Below, in pieces: positions 1 to 7,896 of a stretch of 21,881 nucleotides of DNA (its first letter is position 1; each line of letters begins with the position of its first letter). The notes under the pieces were generated by a model that worked only from the letters and a program-made list of their open reading frames with translations, did not search any database and was not told where the DNA came from. The translations under genes were made by a program, and so were the position numbers. This stretch comes from Suilimivivens sp964393865 (GTDB lineage Bacteria > Bacillota > Clostridia > Lachnospirales > Lachnospiraceae), in NCBI GenBank assembly GCA_964393865.1, contig CAYMUW010000039.1, positions 1 through 21,881 on the forward strand, given 5' to 3'.

Positions 1-55
1 GGTAGAACACCAGCCTTCCAAGCTGGATACGTGGGTTCGATTCCCATCACCCGCT
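1..55 (+). tRNA. tRNA-Gly (TCC anticodon), 5' end outside window
   Basis: The 3' two thirds of a glycine tRNA. The anticodon stem pairs 10-14 with 22-26 around a seven-base loop with anticodon TCC at 17-19. The T arm pairs 31-35 with 43-47 around the TTCGATT loop. The 3' acceptor strand is CACCCGC (48-54) with discriminator T55. CCA is not encoded. The 5' acceptor strand and most of the D arm lie before the window. A T-rich run follows directly (58-65). It reads GGN glycine codons of the GGA/GGG type. Confidence 0.95.
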
Positions 56-69
56 CTATTTTTTTGCCC

Positions 70-134
70 AAAAATAACAGCTCGCCTTCATGCGCCATCT
101 CGGATGTACGACTGCACATAAAGGCTGAACTGTT
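70..134 (-). terminator. Long hairpin with T-tract ending ABC operon 1
   Basis: Read on the minus strand just after the stop of the ABC gene at 158. AACAG (from 134) pairs with CTGTT (ending at 76). Inside, GCCTT pairs with AAGGC, ATGTGC with GCGCAT (one G-U), and CATC with GATG around a CGA loop, separated by small internal loops. ATTTTTGG follows. The layout is that of a rho-independent terminator with an unusually long, segmented stem. It could equally be a structured 3' UTR. Confidence 0.6.
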
Positions 135-157
135 ACCCAGCCAATATCATTTCCCGC

Positions 158-1945
158 TTATCCAGCCAGAAAATCATATTGTGACATATACAATCTATAA
201 TAGTCTCCCTGATTTTTAAGAAGCTCTTCATGGGAACCGATCTCCCTGATACCACCCTTATCAATATACATAATAAAATCTGCATTTTTAATGGTGGAAA
301 GCCTGTGGGCAATAATAAAGGATGTTCTTCCCTGAAGCAGCCTCTCTAATCCCTGCTGCAGCAATATTTCTGTTTCCGTATCAATACTGGAAGTAGCTTC
401 ATCCAAAATTAATATCCTCGGATCAGCCAAAAGCGCCCTTGCAAAGGATATGAGCTGACGCTGTCCTGCCGACAGCCTGCTTCCTCTTTCATTTACCTGA
501 GTATAATAACCATTTTCCATTCCCATAATAAAATCATGCGCGCATACGGTTTGAGCCGCCTTTATCACCGCTTCATCACTGACCTCATTATTTCCGTATC
601 GGATGTTATCCATTATCGTACCGGAAAAGATAAAGCTATCCTGCATCATTACGCCCATCTGCCTTCGCAGTGATTTGATGGTGACATTTTCAATATTGAT
701 TCCGTCTATCAATATCTCTCCGCTGTCTACGTTGTAAAATCGGCTGAGCAGATTAACTATGGTGGTTTTTCCCGCACCTGTAGGGCCTACAATCGCTACC
801 GTTTGACCCTTCTCCACGGAAAAATTAATTTTCTTTAGAATTTCAATGCCCTCATCATAGCTGAAGGTAACATCCTTAAATTCCACCTTTCCTTCAATTG
901 CAGGCATTTGCCCTGCATTCGGTTTATCCTTAATCTTAACGGGCTCGTCAATGGTTTCAAAAATACGCTCCAAATAAGATATCGCCGTCAGAACAGAATT
1001 ATAGAAGGATGCAAGCGTATTAATGGGCTGCCAAAACCGGCTGATGTAAGCGGTAAAAGCAATTAATACACCTACCGTAATGCCGGAGGCTTCTCTGCTC
1101 ATCCATGAAATACCCAGCACATAAATAAAGGATGTAGTCACCGCACTGATGATCTCCACAGAAGGTCCCATAACAAAATTGTACTTTACCGCCCTCATCC
1201 ATGCCTGTCTGTATCCGTCGCTTAACCTGTTGAAAATACCGCTGTTTTCATCTTCTCTGACGAAGGACTGGGTCACACGAATACCGTTAATGCTTTCCGC
1301 AATATAAGCATTTAAATTAGACTGCTTGTTGCTCTGTATCTGCCATGCCTTTCTCTGCCGCTTCTTAAGAAAAATCACCACCGCTGTCAATACCGGAAGA
1401 CCACACATACATACCAGCGTCAGCTTCACATTGATACTCAGCATAAAAAAGATAATAAAGAACAGGTTACACAAATCCGTTACCGTATTAATAATACCGT
1501 TGCTCAAAAGATCACTCAGGTTATTTACGTAATTCACCACCCTCACCTGAATTTTTCCATGAGGTCTTTCATCATAGTAGGAAAAAGGCAGTTCCTGCAA
1601 ATGGTAAAAAATATCGTACCTGATCGTGTGAATAATATTTTGTCCTACATTCGTCATCAGCTTAATCTTGATTCGAAGGCTGACACTTGTATATAACGCT
1701 ATCAAAATCGTATATCCGGCATATATCCAGATTCCCCGCATATTCCTTTCGGGTATACACACGTCCATTACCGACATTACAAACCTGGGAATTAACATGC
1801 CCAGCGCTGAGGAAGACAGCATCAAAAACAAGACTGACACCATCTGTTTCTTATAAGGCTTAATATATCCTGCCAGACGTTTTAGCTGATTGACGTCAAA
1901 CTTATCCTCCAAAATCTCATCTACGTCATATTTATTTCTTGCCAT
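158..1945 (-). CDS. ABC exporter half-transporter, catalytic subunit (pair 1, downstream gene)
   Basis: A 595-residue half-transporter of the multidrug/lipid exporter class: an N-terminal six-helix type-1 exporter membrane domain (about residues 30-320), then a nucleotide-binding domain. Walker A GPTGAGKT is near 387-394, Walker B ends in a normal catalytic Glu (ILILDE, about 511-516), and the switch His is present (AHRLST, H547). The signature motif is altered, LSAGQ (about 491-495) instead of LSGGQ. In BmrCD/LmrCD/TM287-288-type heterodimers this pattern marks the subunit that supplies the catalytic Walker motifs while its own signature faces the degenerate site. The start is firm: GGGGAGGTG precedes the ATG, which abuts the TAG of the upstream gene with no gap, implying translational coupling. 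Substrate cannot be read from the sequence. Confidence 0.93.
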   Translation of the reverse strand: MARNKYDVDEILEDKFDVNQLKRLAGYIKPYKKQMVSVLFLMLSSSALGMLIPRFVMSVMDVCIPERNMRGIWIYAGYTILIALYTSVSLRIKIKLMTNVGQNIIHTIRYDIFYHLQELPFSYYDERPHGKIQVRVVNYVNNLSDLLSNGIINTVTDLCNLFFIIFFMLSINVKLTLVCMCGLPVLTAVVIFLKKRQRKAWQIQSNKQSNLNAYIAESINGIRVTQSFVREDENSGIFNRLSDGYRQAWMRAVKYNFVMGPSVEIISAVTTSFIYVLGISWMSREASGITVGVLIAFTAYISRFWQPINTLASFYNSVLTAISYLERIFETIDEPVKIKDKPNAGQMPAIEGKVEFKDVTFSYDEGIEILKKINFSVEKGQTVAIVGPTGAGKTTIVNLLSRFYNVDSGEILIDGINIENVTIKSLRRQMGVMMQDSFIFSGTIMDNIRYGNNEVSDEAVIKAAQTVCAHDFIMGMENGYYTQVNERGSRLSAGQRQLISFARALLADPRILILDEATSSIDTETEILLQQGLERLLQGRTSFIIAHRLSTIKNADFIMYIDKGGIREIGSHEELLKNQGDYYRLYMSQYDFLAG

Positions 1946-3688
1946 CTACTTCACCTCCCCCTTATTCTGAAAACTGCCGTATTGATGATGGAAAGCTGAT
2001 GCATAATAGCCTCCCGCCGCCACCAGTTCTTCATGAGTTCCCTGCTCTACAATTTTTCCTCTGTCCATTACCAGAATTAAATCCGCATCCTTAATAGAGG
2101 AAATCCGATAAGCTATGATAAAAATCGTACAGTCTTTTTCTATCTTTTTCAGCTGCTTCTGAATATAGCTCTCCGTTTCCATATCCACTGCGGAGGTAGT
2201 ATCATCCAGAATTAAGATGGCAGGGTCCTTTAAAAGGGCTCTTGCCAATGAAATTCTCTGCTTCTGGCCTCCGGATAGTCCTACTCCTCTTTCCCCTACA
2301 ATGGTATCGTATCCCTCCGGCATATTTTGAATAAATAAATTCGCATCCGCCATCTTAGCCGCTTTTTTGACCTCCTCAAAGCTGCAGTGGGAACGCCCGT
2401 AGGCAATATTTCCTTCTATGGTATCTGAGAACAAAAACACATCCTGCATGGCCATGCCAATATTATCCCGAAGATCATACAAATCCAAATCCTTCACATT
2501 GATACCATCCACTAAAACCTCCCCCGAAGAGGCGTCATAAAATCTGCACAAAAGATTCATAACCGTAGATTTTCCCGCTCCGGTGGAACCAATAATTCCA
2601 ACTGTCTGACCCTTTTTTACCTTAAAGTTAATATCCGTAATAATATCCGCATCATCTGCATGATAGAATACATGCTTAAATTCCACATTTCCCTCAAAAT
2701 GCTTTCTTTCCACTGGACGCTCCGGCTCTCTTATATCAGGCTCCTGGCTGTAGGTGGCATAAATCTTTTCTGCGGAAGTGGTAAATCTGTGTATATCATT
2801 AATCCACCAGCCTGCCATTCTAAGGGGCACCGTCAGCATCCACAAATATCCGTTCACCGTAACCATATCTCCCAGCGTAATCTTACCCTGAATAACCATA
2901 TATCCTCCATACAGCATCAAAACCACTGTCAGCACGTTGGAGAGAAACTCAAAGATCGGAACAAATTTCATCCAGATTGCAGAGGCATTTAATTCAGCAT
3001 CCCTGTATGCATCATTTTCTTTATTAAATTTCCCAATTTCATAATCCTCTCTTGCAAAAGCCTTTACCACACGATTCCCGCTGATATTCTCCTGTACAAA
3101 GGTATTCAGTGAAGAGAACTGCTGCCTGATTTTTTGAAATGCAGGGCGAACCCTTTTGGACTGTCCATAGGTAGCCAGCGCCGTAAAGGGAAGCACTATC
3201 AGCATACAAAGGGCCAGCCTCACATTCACCGTGAATATCATCAGTAAAGCAAAGCCCAGAAGCAGCACATTTTCATATACCGCATAGATGACATACGCAA
3301 TAAAATGACGAATTGCATCCATATCCCCTGTCTGCCGGGACATCAGATCACCTGTACGGTTTTTATTGTAAAAGTCAAAGTCCTCCTGCAAAAGCTTCCT
3401 GTATACCGCATCCCTCATGCTGTAAAGAACTCCCTGAGAACAGATTTCAAACATAATCTGAGAGCTGAATCTCAGAATCCCCTTTACAATTGTTACTCCC
3501 ATCAGGCATCCTATCATAACAGGCAAAAGCTCCCTGTTCCCTGCCCCGATTACATCATCAACAATGATTCCCGATATGTAAGGACTTACAACTGTAAGCA
3601 AAGCAATGCCGGTGGTCATAAGCAGCCCCAGTATCATCTTTACCCTATATTTTTTTAGAAATGAATAAACCCACTTAACCGGTGTCAT
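1946..3688 (-). CDS. ABC exporter half-transporter, degenerate-site subunit (pair 1, upstream gene)
   Basis: A half-transporter of 580 residues from the chosen start: membrane domain over about the first 310, then an NBD. Walker A is GSTGAGKS (about 367-374) and the signature is a perfect LSGGQ (about 471-475). Walker B ends LILDD, so the catalytic Glu is Asp (about residue 496), and the switch His is Tyr (IIAYRISS, about residue 527). This subunit therefore builds the non-hydrolysing ATP site of a heterodimer with the gene just downstream, to which it supplies the good LSGGQ. Start choice: an ATG at 3704-3706 has no ribosome site, while ATG 3686-3688 has AGGAGGT five bases upstream. The gene is first in a two-gene operon read away from the EAL gene. 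Confidence 0.92.
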   Translation of the reverse strand: MTPVKWVYSFLKKYRVKMILGLLMTTGIALLTVVSPYISGIIVDDVIGAGNRELLPVMIGCLMGVTIVKGILRFSSQIMFEICSQGVLYSMRDAVYRKLLQEDFDFYNKNRTGDLMSRQTGDMDAIRHFIAYVIYAVYENVLLLGFALLMIFTVNVRLALCMLIVLPFTALATYGQSKRVRPAFQKIRQQFSSLNTFVQENISGNRVVKAFAREDYEIGKFNKENDAYRDAELNASAIWMKFVPIFEFLSNVLTVVLMLYGGYMVIQGKITLGDMVTVNGYLWMLTVPLRMAGWWINDIHRFTTSAEKIYATYSQEPDIREPERPVERKHFEGNVEFKHVFYHADDADIITDINFKVKKGQTVGIIGSTGAGKSTVMNLLCRFYDASSGEVLVDGINVKDLDLYDLRDNIGMAMQDVFLFSDTIEGNIAYGRSHCSFEEVKKAAKMADANLFIQNMPEGYDTIVGERGVGLSGGQKQRISLARALLKDPAILILDDTTSAVDMETESYIQKQLKKIEKDCTIFIIAYRISSIKDADLILVMDRGKIVEQGTHEELVAAGGYYASAFHHQYGSFQNKGEVK

Positions 3689-3693
3689 AACTG

Positions 3694-3700
3694 ACCTCCT
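3694..3700 (-). promoter_or_regulatory. Ribosome binding site fixing the start of the first ABC gene
   Basis: AGGAGGT on the minus strand, five bases before the ATG at 3686-3688. It lies inside the longer reading frame that begins at 3706, and so favours the internal ATG as the true start. Confidence 0.75.
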
Positions 3701-3743
3701 GTTCATTTACTTTATCTAACTACAAGCTAATTTCAATATAGGC

Positions 3744-3773
3744 GGTTCTGCTCTTATTTCATATAATAGAACC
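3744..3773. repeat. Inverted repeat GGTTCT/AGAACC in a divergent promoter region
   Basis: Six-base arms at 3744-3749 and 3768-3773 with an 18-base AT-rich centre, between the divergent ABC operon and EAL gene. It could be a split operator. There is no T-tract, so it is not a terminator. The role is unproven. Confidence 0.3.
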
Positions 3774-3778
3774 AGTCA

Positions 3779-3799
3779 AAAATAGAATATTTCTATTTT
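3779..3799. repeat. Perfect 9-bp palindrome, possible operator
   Basis: AAAATAGAA, three bases (TAT), then TTCTATTTT: a perfect inverted repeat with the short centre typical of a dimeric repressor site. It lies between the ABC operon and the EAL gene, just upstream of the candidate EAL promoter. In DNA this AT-rich, chance palindromes occur, so the operator call is an inference. Confidence 0.4.
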
Positions 3800-3803
3800 A
3801 TTC

Positions 3804-3832
3804 TTGCAAATAAATTTAGGAAGAAATACACT
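3804..3832 (+). promoter_or_regulatory. Candidate sigma-A promoter for the EAL gene
   Basis: TTGCAA (3804-3809), a 17-base spacer, then TACACT (3827-3832), 74 bases before the ATG of the phosphodiesterase gene. Each hexamer matches consensus at four of six bases and the spacing is ideal. It is a prediction from sequence only. Confidence 0.35.
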
Positions 3833-3906
3833 AGTAGCAGAGACTGCTTTTACAAAATGAATCATTAATTAAATTTTTTATTTTTGTCTTGAAAGGATGT
3901 AATCTT

Positions 3907-5124
3907 ATGACTGCGGAGCAAACACAATCAGAAAAAGAGTTGCTTGCAAAAACTGCAGCGGCAATGGAAAACCATGAACTTACAGCCTATTATCAGCCGC
4001 AGTATGATGCCATTACCAACCGGCTCGTCAGTGCGGAAGCTCTTGTAAGATGGGTTAAACCGGATGGAACCATTATTTCTCCCGCAGAGTTTATTCCACT
4101 GATGGAACAAAACGGTGCTATATTAAAGCTTGACTGGTATGTTCTCAAGGAAGTTTGTGCCTTTTTGGAGCGTCAAAAGAAAGAAGGCATTCCCAGAGTA
4201 CAGATTGCCGTAAACTTTTCCAGAATGCATGTATTATATGAAGATAATTTTACAGAAAAACTATGTGCTATTGTGGACCACTACGATATCCCCCACAAAC
4301 TGATTGAAATAGAACTCACCGAATCGGCATTTGTTGATCAGTCCGATCAAATTGAAAAGCTGGTAAAGGATATAAGGGCGGCCGGATTTCATGTTGCTAT
4401 CGACGATTTCGGCAGCGGTGTATCCTCCTTAAGCTTTGTCAAGGATGTGGAGATTGATACATTAAAAATTGACAGATCTCTGTTAAGCAGAAACTGTGAG
4501 GATGAAAAAGAGCGGATTGTTTTGGAAAGTATCTTTAACTTTGCTCACCGCTTGAAGCTGAACACCATAGCGGAAGGAGTTGAAACAAGAGAACAGCTTG
4601 GATTTCTGCGTACCTGCAGCTGCGAAAAAATTCAAGGCTTTTTACTTGCCCGCCCTATGCCTGAACAGGATTTTATTACGGCATGTAAAACACAAACTAC
4701 TACTTCCGAGACCGAGGACATTTTAATGGTTCAGGCTCCCTCCAGCGCTACCCAGATGCTTTTGGAGGTCATATTCACCAAATACCCTCTTGTGATTTTT
4801 TCAAACCTCACAAGAAACAGCTATTACATGATGGCTTACGAGCATTTTACTTCTACCTCCTGTCCGTCTACCGGTATTTTTGAGGAGCTGATCGCCCATG
4901 GTGCTTCAACCATGCACCCGGAGGATCAGGATGCCTTTAAGACAACCTTTAGTATCGAAAATCAAATGGCTGCCCATCATAGAGGCGAAAAGACTGTCCG
5001 CCTTGTCACAAGACAAAAAGGTGACGACGGCGTTTACCGCAGAGTGGAAACCACTAATTATTTTGTGAAAAGTCCATCTGTGGATGACCTTTTGGTAATC
5101 AGCCTGTGTGACAACTTAAGCTAA
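3907..5124 (+). CDS. EAL-domain cyclic-di-GMP phosphodiesterase
   Basis: A soluble 405-residue protein that should cleave c-di-GMP to pGpG. The EAL domain spans about residues 24-258 and keeps the residues needed for activity: E44 of EALVRW, N103, E136 of ELTES, D166-D167 of DDFGSG, K187, E223 of AEGVE and Q243. No GGDEF domain and no membrane helix are seen. The last 120 or so residues form a separate region with no motif I can name; its length and its HPEDQDAF segment suggest a PAS-like sensory fold, which is an inference. A frame from TTG at 3889 exists, but AAAGGA sits nine bases before ATG 3907, so that start is preferred. The gene is 31 bases upstream of the esterase gene, with no terminator seen between them. 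Confidence 0.92.
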   Translation: MTAEQTQSEKELLAKTAAAMENHELTAYYQPQYDAITNRLVSAEALVRWVKPDGTIISPAEFIPLMEQNGAILKLDWYVLKEVCAFLERQKKEGIPRVQIAVNFSRMHVLYEDNFTEKLCAIVDHYDIPHKLIEIELTESAFVDQSDQIEKLVKDIRAAGFHVAIDDFGSGVSSLSFVKDVEIDTLKIDRSLLSRNCEDEKERIVLESIFNFAHRLKLNTIAEGVETREQLGFLRTCSCEKIQGFLLARPMPEQDFITACKTQTTTSETEDILMVQAPSSATQMLLEVIFTKYPLVIFSNLTRNSYYMMAYEHFTSTSCPSTGIFEELIAHGASTMHPEDQDAFKTTFSIENQMAAHHRGEKTVRLVTRQKGDDGVYRRVETTNYFVKSPSVDDLLVISLCDNLS

Positions 5125-5155
5125 AATTATAAAGAAAAAGGAGCATAAACTTGAA

Positions 5156-6283
5156 ATGACACCAAACGATAACTTAAAAACCTACTCTTTAAAAGAAATG
5201 AAAAATTACAAAATTCACGGAAGAACTGATGAAAGCCAGTATCCCCTGCCTCTATTCTTTAACGGAAGCGGAATTGAAGTAAACGCAACGGGCAGTGAAC
5301 TGTGGATTGATGTTGAAGTGGATTGTGATACTCATGAGCCCTGGATTTGGACCGCATTAAACGGAGCTTTTATGAGCAGACAAATGCTGCTGCCCGGCTC
5401 TTATTCTGTGTGCCTTTTCAGAAGCATGAGCCCTGAAGCCGTTAAAAACGTTAAATTCTTTAGAGAGCTGCAGGCTATGTCAGAGGACAGCCGCTGTTGT
5501 TTGCTGATTAAAGGCTTTCGATCTGACGGAAGCTTTCTTCCCGTTGCCGACAGACGCTTTAAATTGGAATTTATCGGTGACAGCATCACCTCCGGCGAGG
5601 GAACCTATGGCGCAATGGAGGACACGGACTGGCTTGCTATATATATGGGTACCAGCCGCAATTACGCAAGAATGGTCTCTGATGCGCTGGATGCGGAATA
5701 CCGCCTGATTTCTCAGGGCGGCTGGGGTGTTCTGTGTGCATGGGACAATGATCCCCGTCACAACATACCTTCCCGATATGAAAAAATCTGCGGCCTTGCA
5801 GAAGGTGAAAGAAATGAAAAGCTGGGAGCCAGCAAGCCCTACGATTTCCAAAGCTGGCAGCCGGACGCTATTATTGTCAATCTAGGCACCAATGATGCAA
5901 GCGCCTTTAATCTACCGGAATGGACCAACCCTGTTACCGGAGAAACCTTCAAGCAGCACAAGGAACCTGACGGAAGCTACAATCAGGACGACCTTAACCG
6001 TTTTAAGCAGGCAGTCATTGACTTCCTTACCATGATCCGCCGAAATAACCCCAATTCTCATATTGTTTGGACATACGGCATGCTTGGATACGACCTGACC
6101 TTTGCCATCACAGATGCCATGAACTCTTACCAGAAAGCTACCGGAGATATTAACATCGCCTTCCTCCAGCTTCCAAGCACGACAGCGGAAACGGTTGGTT
6201 CTCATGCTCATCCCGGCGAAAAATCCCATGCCAGAGCCGCAAAAGTTATTATTGAATATTTACAGACAATTTTGGAGGCGTGA
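5156..6283 (+). CDS. SGNH/GDSL esterase, carbohydrate esterase family 2-like
   Basis: A 375-residue protein with the two-domain plan of CE2 deacetylases: an N-terminal beta-rich domain (about 1-130) and an SGNH hydrolase domain. Block I is FIGDSITSGEG with nucleophile S143, block II is QGGWG (about 188-191), block III is LGTND (N246), and block V is SHAHPGEKSH with the likely catalytic His at 352. No signal peptide is visible, so the enzyme is predicted to be cytoplasmic, acting on imported acetylated sugars or oligosaccharides. AAAAGGAG lies 12 bases before the ATG. It follows the EAL gene in the same direction and ends in an intrinsic terminator that includes its stop codon. Esterase activity is well supported; the exact substrate is not. 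Confidence 0.85.
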   Translation: MTPNDNLKTYSLKEMKNYKIHGRTDESQYPLPLFFNGSGIEVNATGSELWIDVEVDCDTHEPWIWTALNGAFMSRQMLLPGSYSVCLFRSMSPEAVKNVKFFRELQAMSEDSRCCLLIKGFRSDGSFLPVADRRFKLEFIGDSITSGEGTYGAMEDTDWLAIYMGTSRNYARMVSDALDAEYRLISQGGWGVLCAWDNDPRHNIPSRYEKICGLAEGERNEKLGASKPYDFQSWQPDAIIVNLGTNDASAFNLPEWTNPVTGETFKQHKEPDGSYNQDDLNRFKQAVIDFLTMIRRNNPNSHIVWTYGMLGYDLTFAITDAMNSYQKATGDINIAFLQLPSTTAETVGSHAHPGEKSHARAAKVIIEYLQTILEA

Positions 6284-6301
6284 AACACGTCTCCTTTTTT
6301 T
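6274..6301 (+). terminator. Rho-independent terminator overlapping the esterase stop codon
   Basis: GGAGGCGTG (6274-6282) pairs with CACGTCTCC (6286-6294), one G-U pair, around an AAA loop, followed by seven T. The TGA stop (6281-6283) lies in the stem and loop, so the last codons of the gene form the hairpin's left arm. Confidence 0.9.
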
Positions 6302-6308
6302 ACTCCGC

Positions 6309-7336
6309 TTAAGCCTCACTGACTAAATTCTCTTGTTTCTTAGGTCGTTTATACACCTTCGTAAACAGGAAGGGAACAAATAATATACCATTAATTATCA
6401 AAAGGAAAAGAACATCCTCCCACCGATAAACCTGATTGCCTAGATCAGTGCTTTGCGTCACTACTACTGCCATATTATTGTTAATATAATGAATGACAAT
6501 GGGAACCCACATATTTTGTGTACTTCCATAAACGTACCCAAAGAAAACAGAAAAGGTAATACAGGTGATCTGATGGATCAAAATGCTTTGAAGCCATGTA
6601 TCCGGACTGTAATAAAACACATTAATAGGAAGATGCCACAATCCCCAGATCACACCAAGCAGAATCACTCCGCCCTTTAAGCCAAAACGCTTCTGCAATA
6701 AAGGCTGCAGGAAAAATCTCCATCCATACTCCTCACCAAAAAAACAATAAAGCTGAGATAAAAATTAATCACCAGAACAATCATTGTGACCCATGTAGCA
6801 GGCTCAGCAAAAATTGCCAGAATATCTCCGGTACTTCCGTCCGTCAGGGAAGCAATCACCAGTCTGAGAAAATAAAGCACTAAAAACAAAAACATCATTA
6901 AAAAAGACTTCCCTGCGTTATGTCCGCCGAAACGAAGTCCGAAACTGTCCCTTACATCCTTCTTCTCACACAAAAGCATAATCCATGAAAGAACACTTCC
7001 CACTATAAATACATAGTTTTCAATCAGATACCAAATCATATTGGGCACTATTACTCCAAGTATTGTTACCAACACGGTAATAACAGCGGTAACAAGATAG
7101 GTAATAAAGAATTTCATCGGAAGCTTCTGTTCTTTTCCCAATGTCAATATGAGCGCCAGAATAACACCTGCTGCAGGATACATCATCTGTGCGGAAGGAA
7201 ATGTTGTCACATCATTTCCTATATGATAGCTAAATCCCATCAGAATGCCCATCAAAATAGTCATTCCAAAATTTATGATTACAAAAATCTTAAGCTGTTT
7301 TTTCTCACGCTCCGTCCATTTAGCTGTCTCACTCAT
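6309..7336 (-). pseudogene. CPBP-family intramembrane protease (CAAX-like), frameshifted
   Basis: A polytopic membrane protein of the CPBP (Abi/CAAX prenyl protease-like) family, broken into two frames. The 5' part has several hydrophobic helices and reads into a run of seven T (6738-6744 on plus). The next in-frame codons give an unrelated tail and stop near 6677. One extra T would continue as FFGEEYGWR, the family's EExxxR motif, into the second frame, which holds GLWHLP (second metal-binding motif) and a late HYINNN motif. The repaired protein is 342 residues. Start: AGGAGG lies nine bases before ATG 7334-7336, which overlaps the upstream gene's stop by eight bases (ATGAGTGA); ATGs at 7345 and 7354 abut ribosome sites too closely. 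Alternatives are a true loss of function, a base-calling error in the homopolymer, or -1 frameshifting on T_TTT_TTG. Confidence 0.85.
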
Positions 7337-7832
7337 CTTTTTCATCCTCCTCATCTCCTTCAATTGCTTCCAGCTCCAATATCCTTTCTCTTCGTCTTCC
7401 GATACTTGTCAGTATCAAAAAAACCGCAAATGTTATTACAAAAATCATCCCTGCGTATACCGCAGCACATATCAGAACTCCGTTAATATTATTCTGATGC
7501 CACTTCAGACCCGAAATTGCTCCCAAAATACCTCCTACAATTCCTGCAATCAGACTGTATCCCAGACAAGCTTTCATGCCCGGTATCTTCCTGGACTGAT
7601 AGCTCCAAACGCCTTTTCGCACCCAGCCAATCAGAACAAACACACTGGTAATCATAAACACAATCCATTCTCCCTGAACCTGATCGCCTTTATCCATGAT
7701 AACCCCCTGAATAACCAAAGCTGCAAAAAGCATCCAGTACATCAGCCAGAAGCCGTAATGCTCTACCACCATCAAATCTCTTTCCTGTCTCTCATCTACC
7801 TTTTTTGAAAATATTTTTCTTAACCAACTCAT
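7329..7832 (-). CDS. Small multi-pass membrane protein (DUF6773-like)
   Basis: 167 residues with about four hydrophobic helices: near 27-47, 57-73, 90-110 and 120-143. Before them is a basic, charged N-terminus (KKVDERQERD), and the tail is very acidic (about 155-167). I recognise no catalytic motif. The layout fits the DUF6773 group of clostridial membrane proteins, recalled by general resemblance only. It lies between an Xre-type regulator (64-base gap) and a CPBP protease whose start overlaps its stop by eight bases. The three are probably co-transcribed, a common arrangement for regulator-controlled membrane peptidase cassettes. Function unknown. Confidence 0.75.
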   Translation of the reverse strand: MSWLRKIFSKKVDERQERDLMVVEHYGFWLMYWMLFAALVIQGVIMDKGDQVQGEWIVFMITSVFVLIGWVRKGVWSYQSRKIPGMKACLGYSLIAGIVGGILGAISGLKWHQNNINGVLICAAVYAGMIFVITFAVFLILTSIGRRRERILELEAIEGDEEDEKDE

Positions 7833-7896
7833 ATTTTAACCTGACCTTTCTTCTTATTTCAGATGCCATTATGTTATTTCATAATCTCCACAAGAA

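Noticed and set aside
1..157. tRNA-Gly as an attachment site of a mobile island
   Set aside because: No integrase, no direct repeat of the tRNA 3' end and no island-type genes are visible in the window.
3305..3658. 117-codon plus-strand frame opposite the first ABC gene
   Set aside because: Antisense to a conserved coding region; no family resemblance and no ribosome site support.
3889..3906. TTG start six codons upstream of the EAL gene start
   Set aside because: It overlaps the ribosome site AAAGGA; the ATG at 3907 has correct spacing.
5480..5851. Minus-strand frame inside the SGNH esterase gene
   Set aside because: Antisense to conserved catalytic blocks of the esterase; no independent support.
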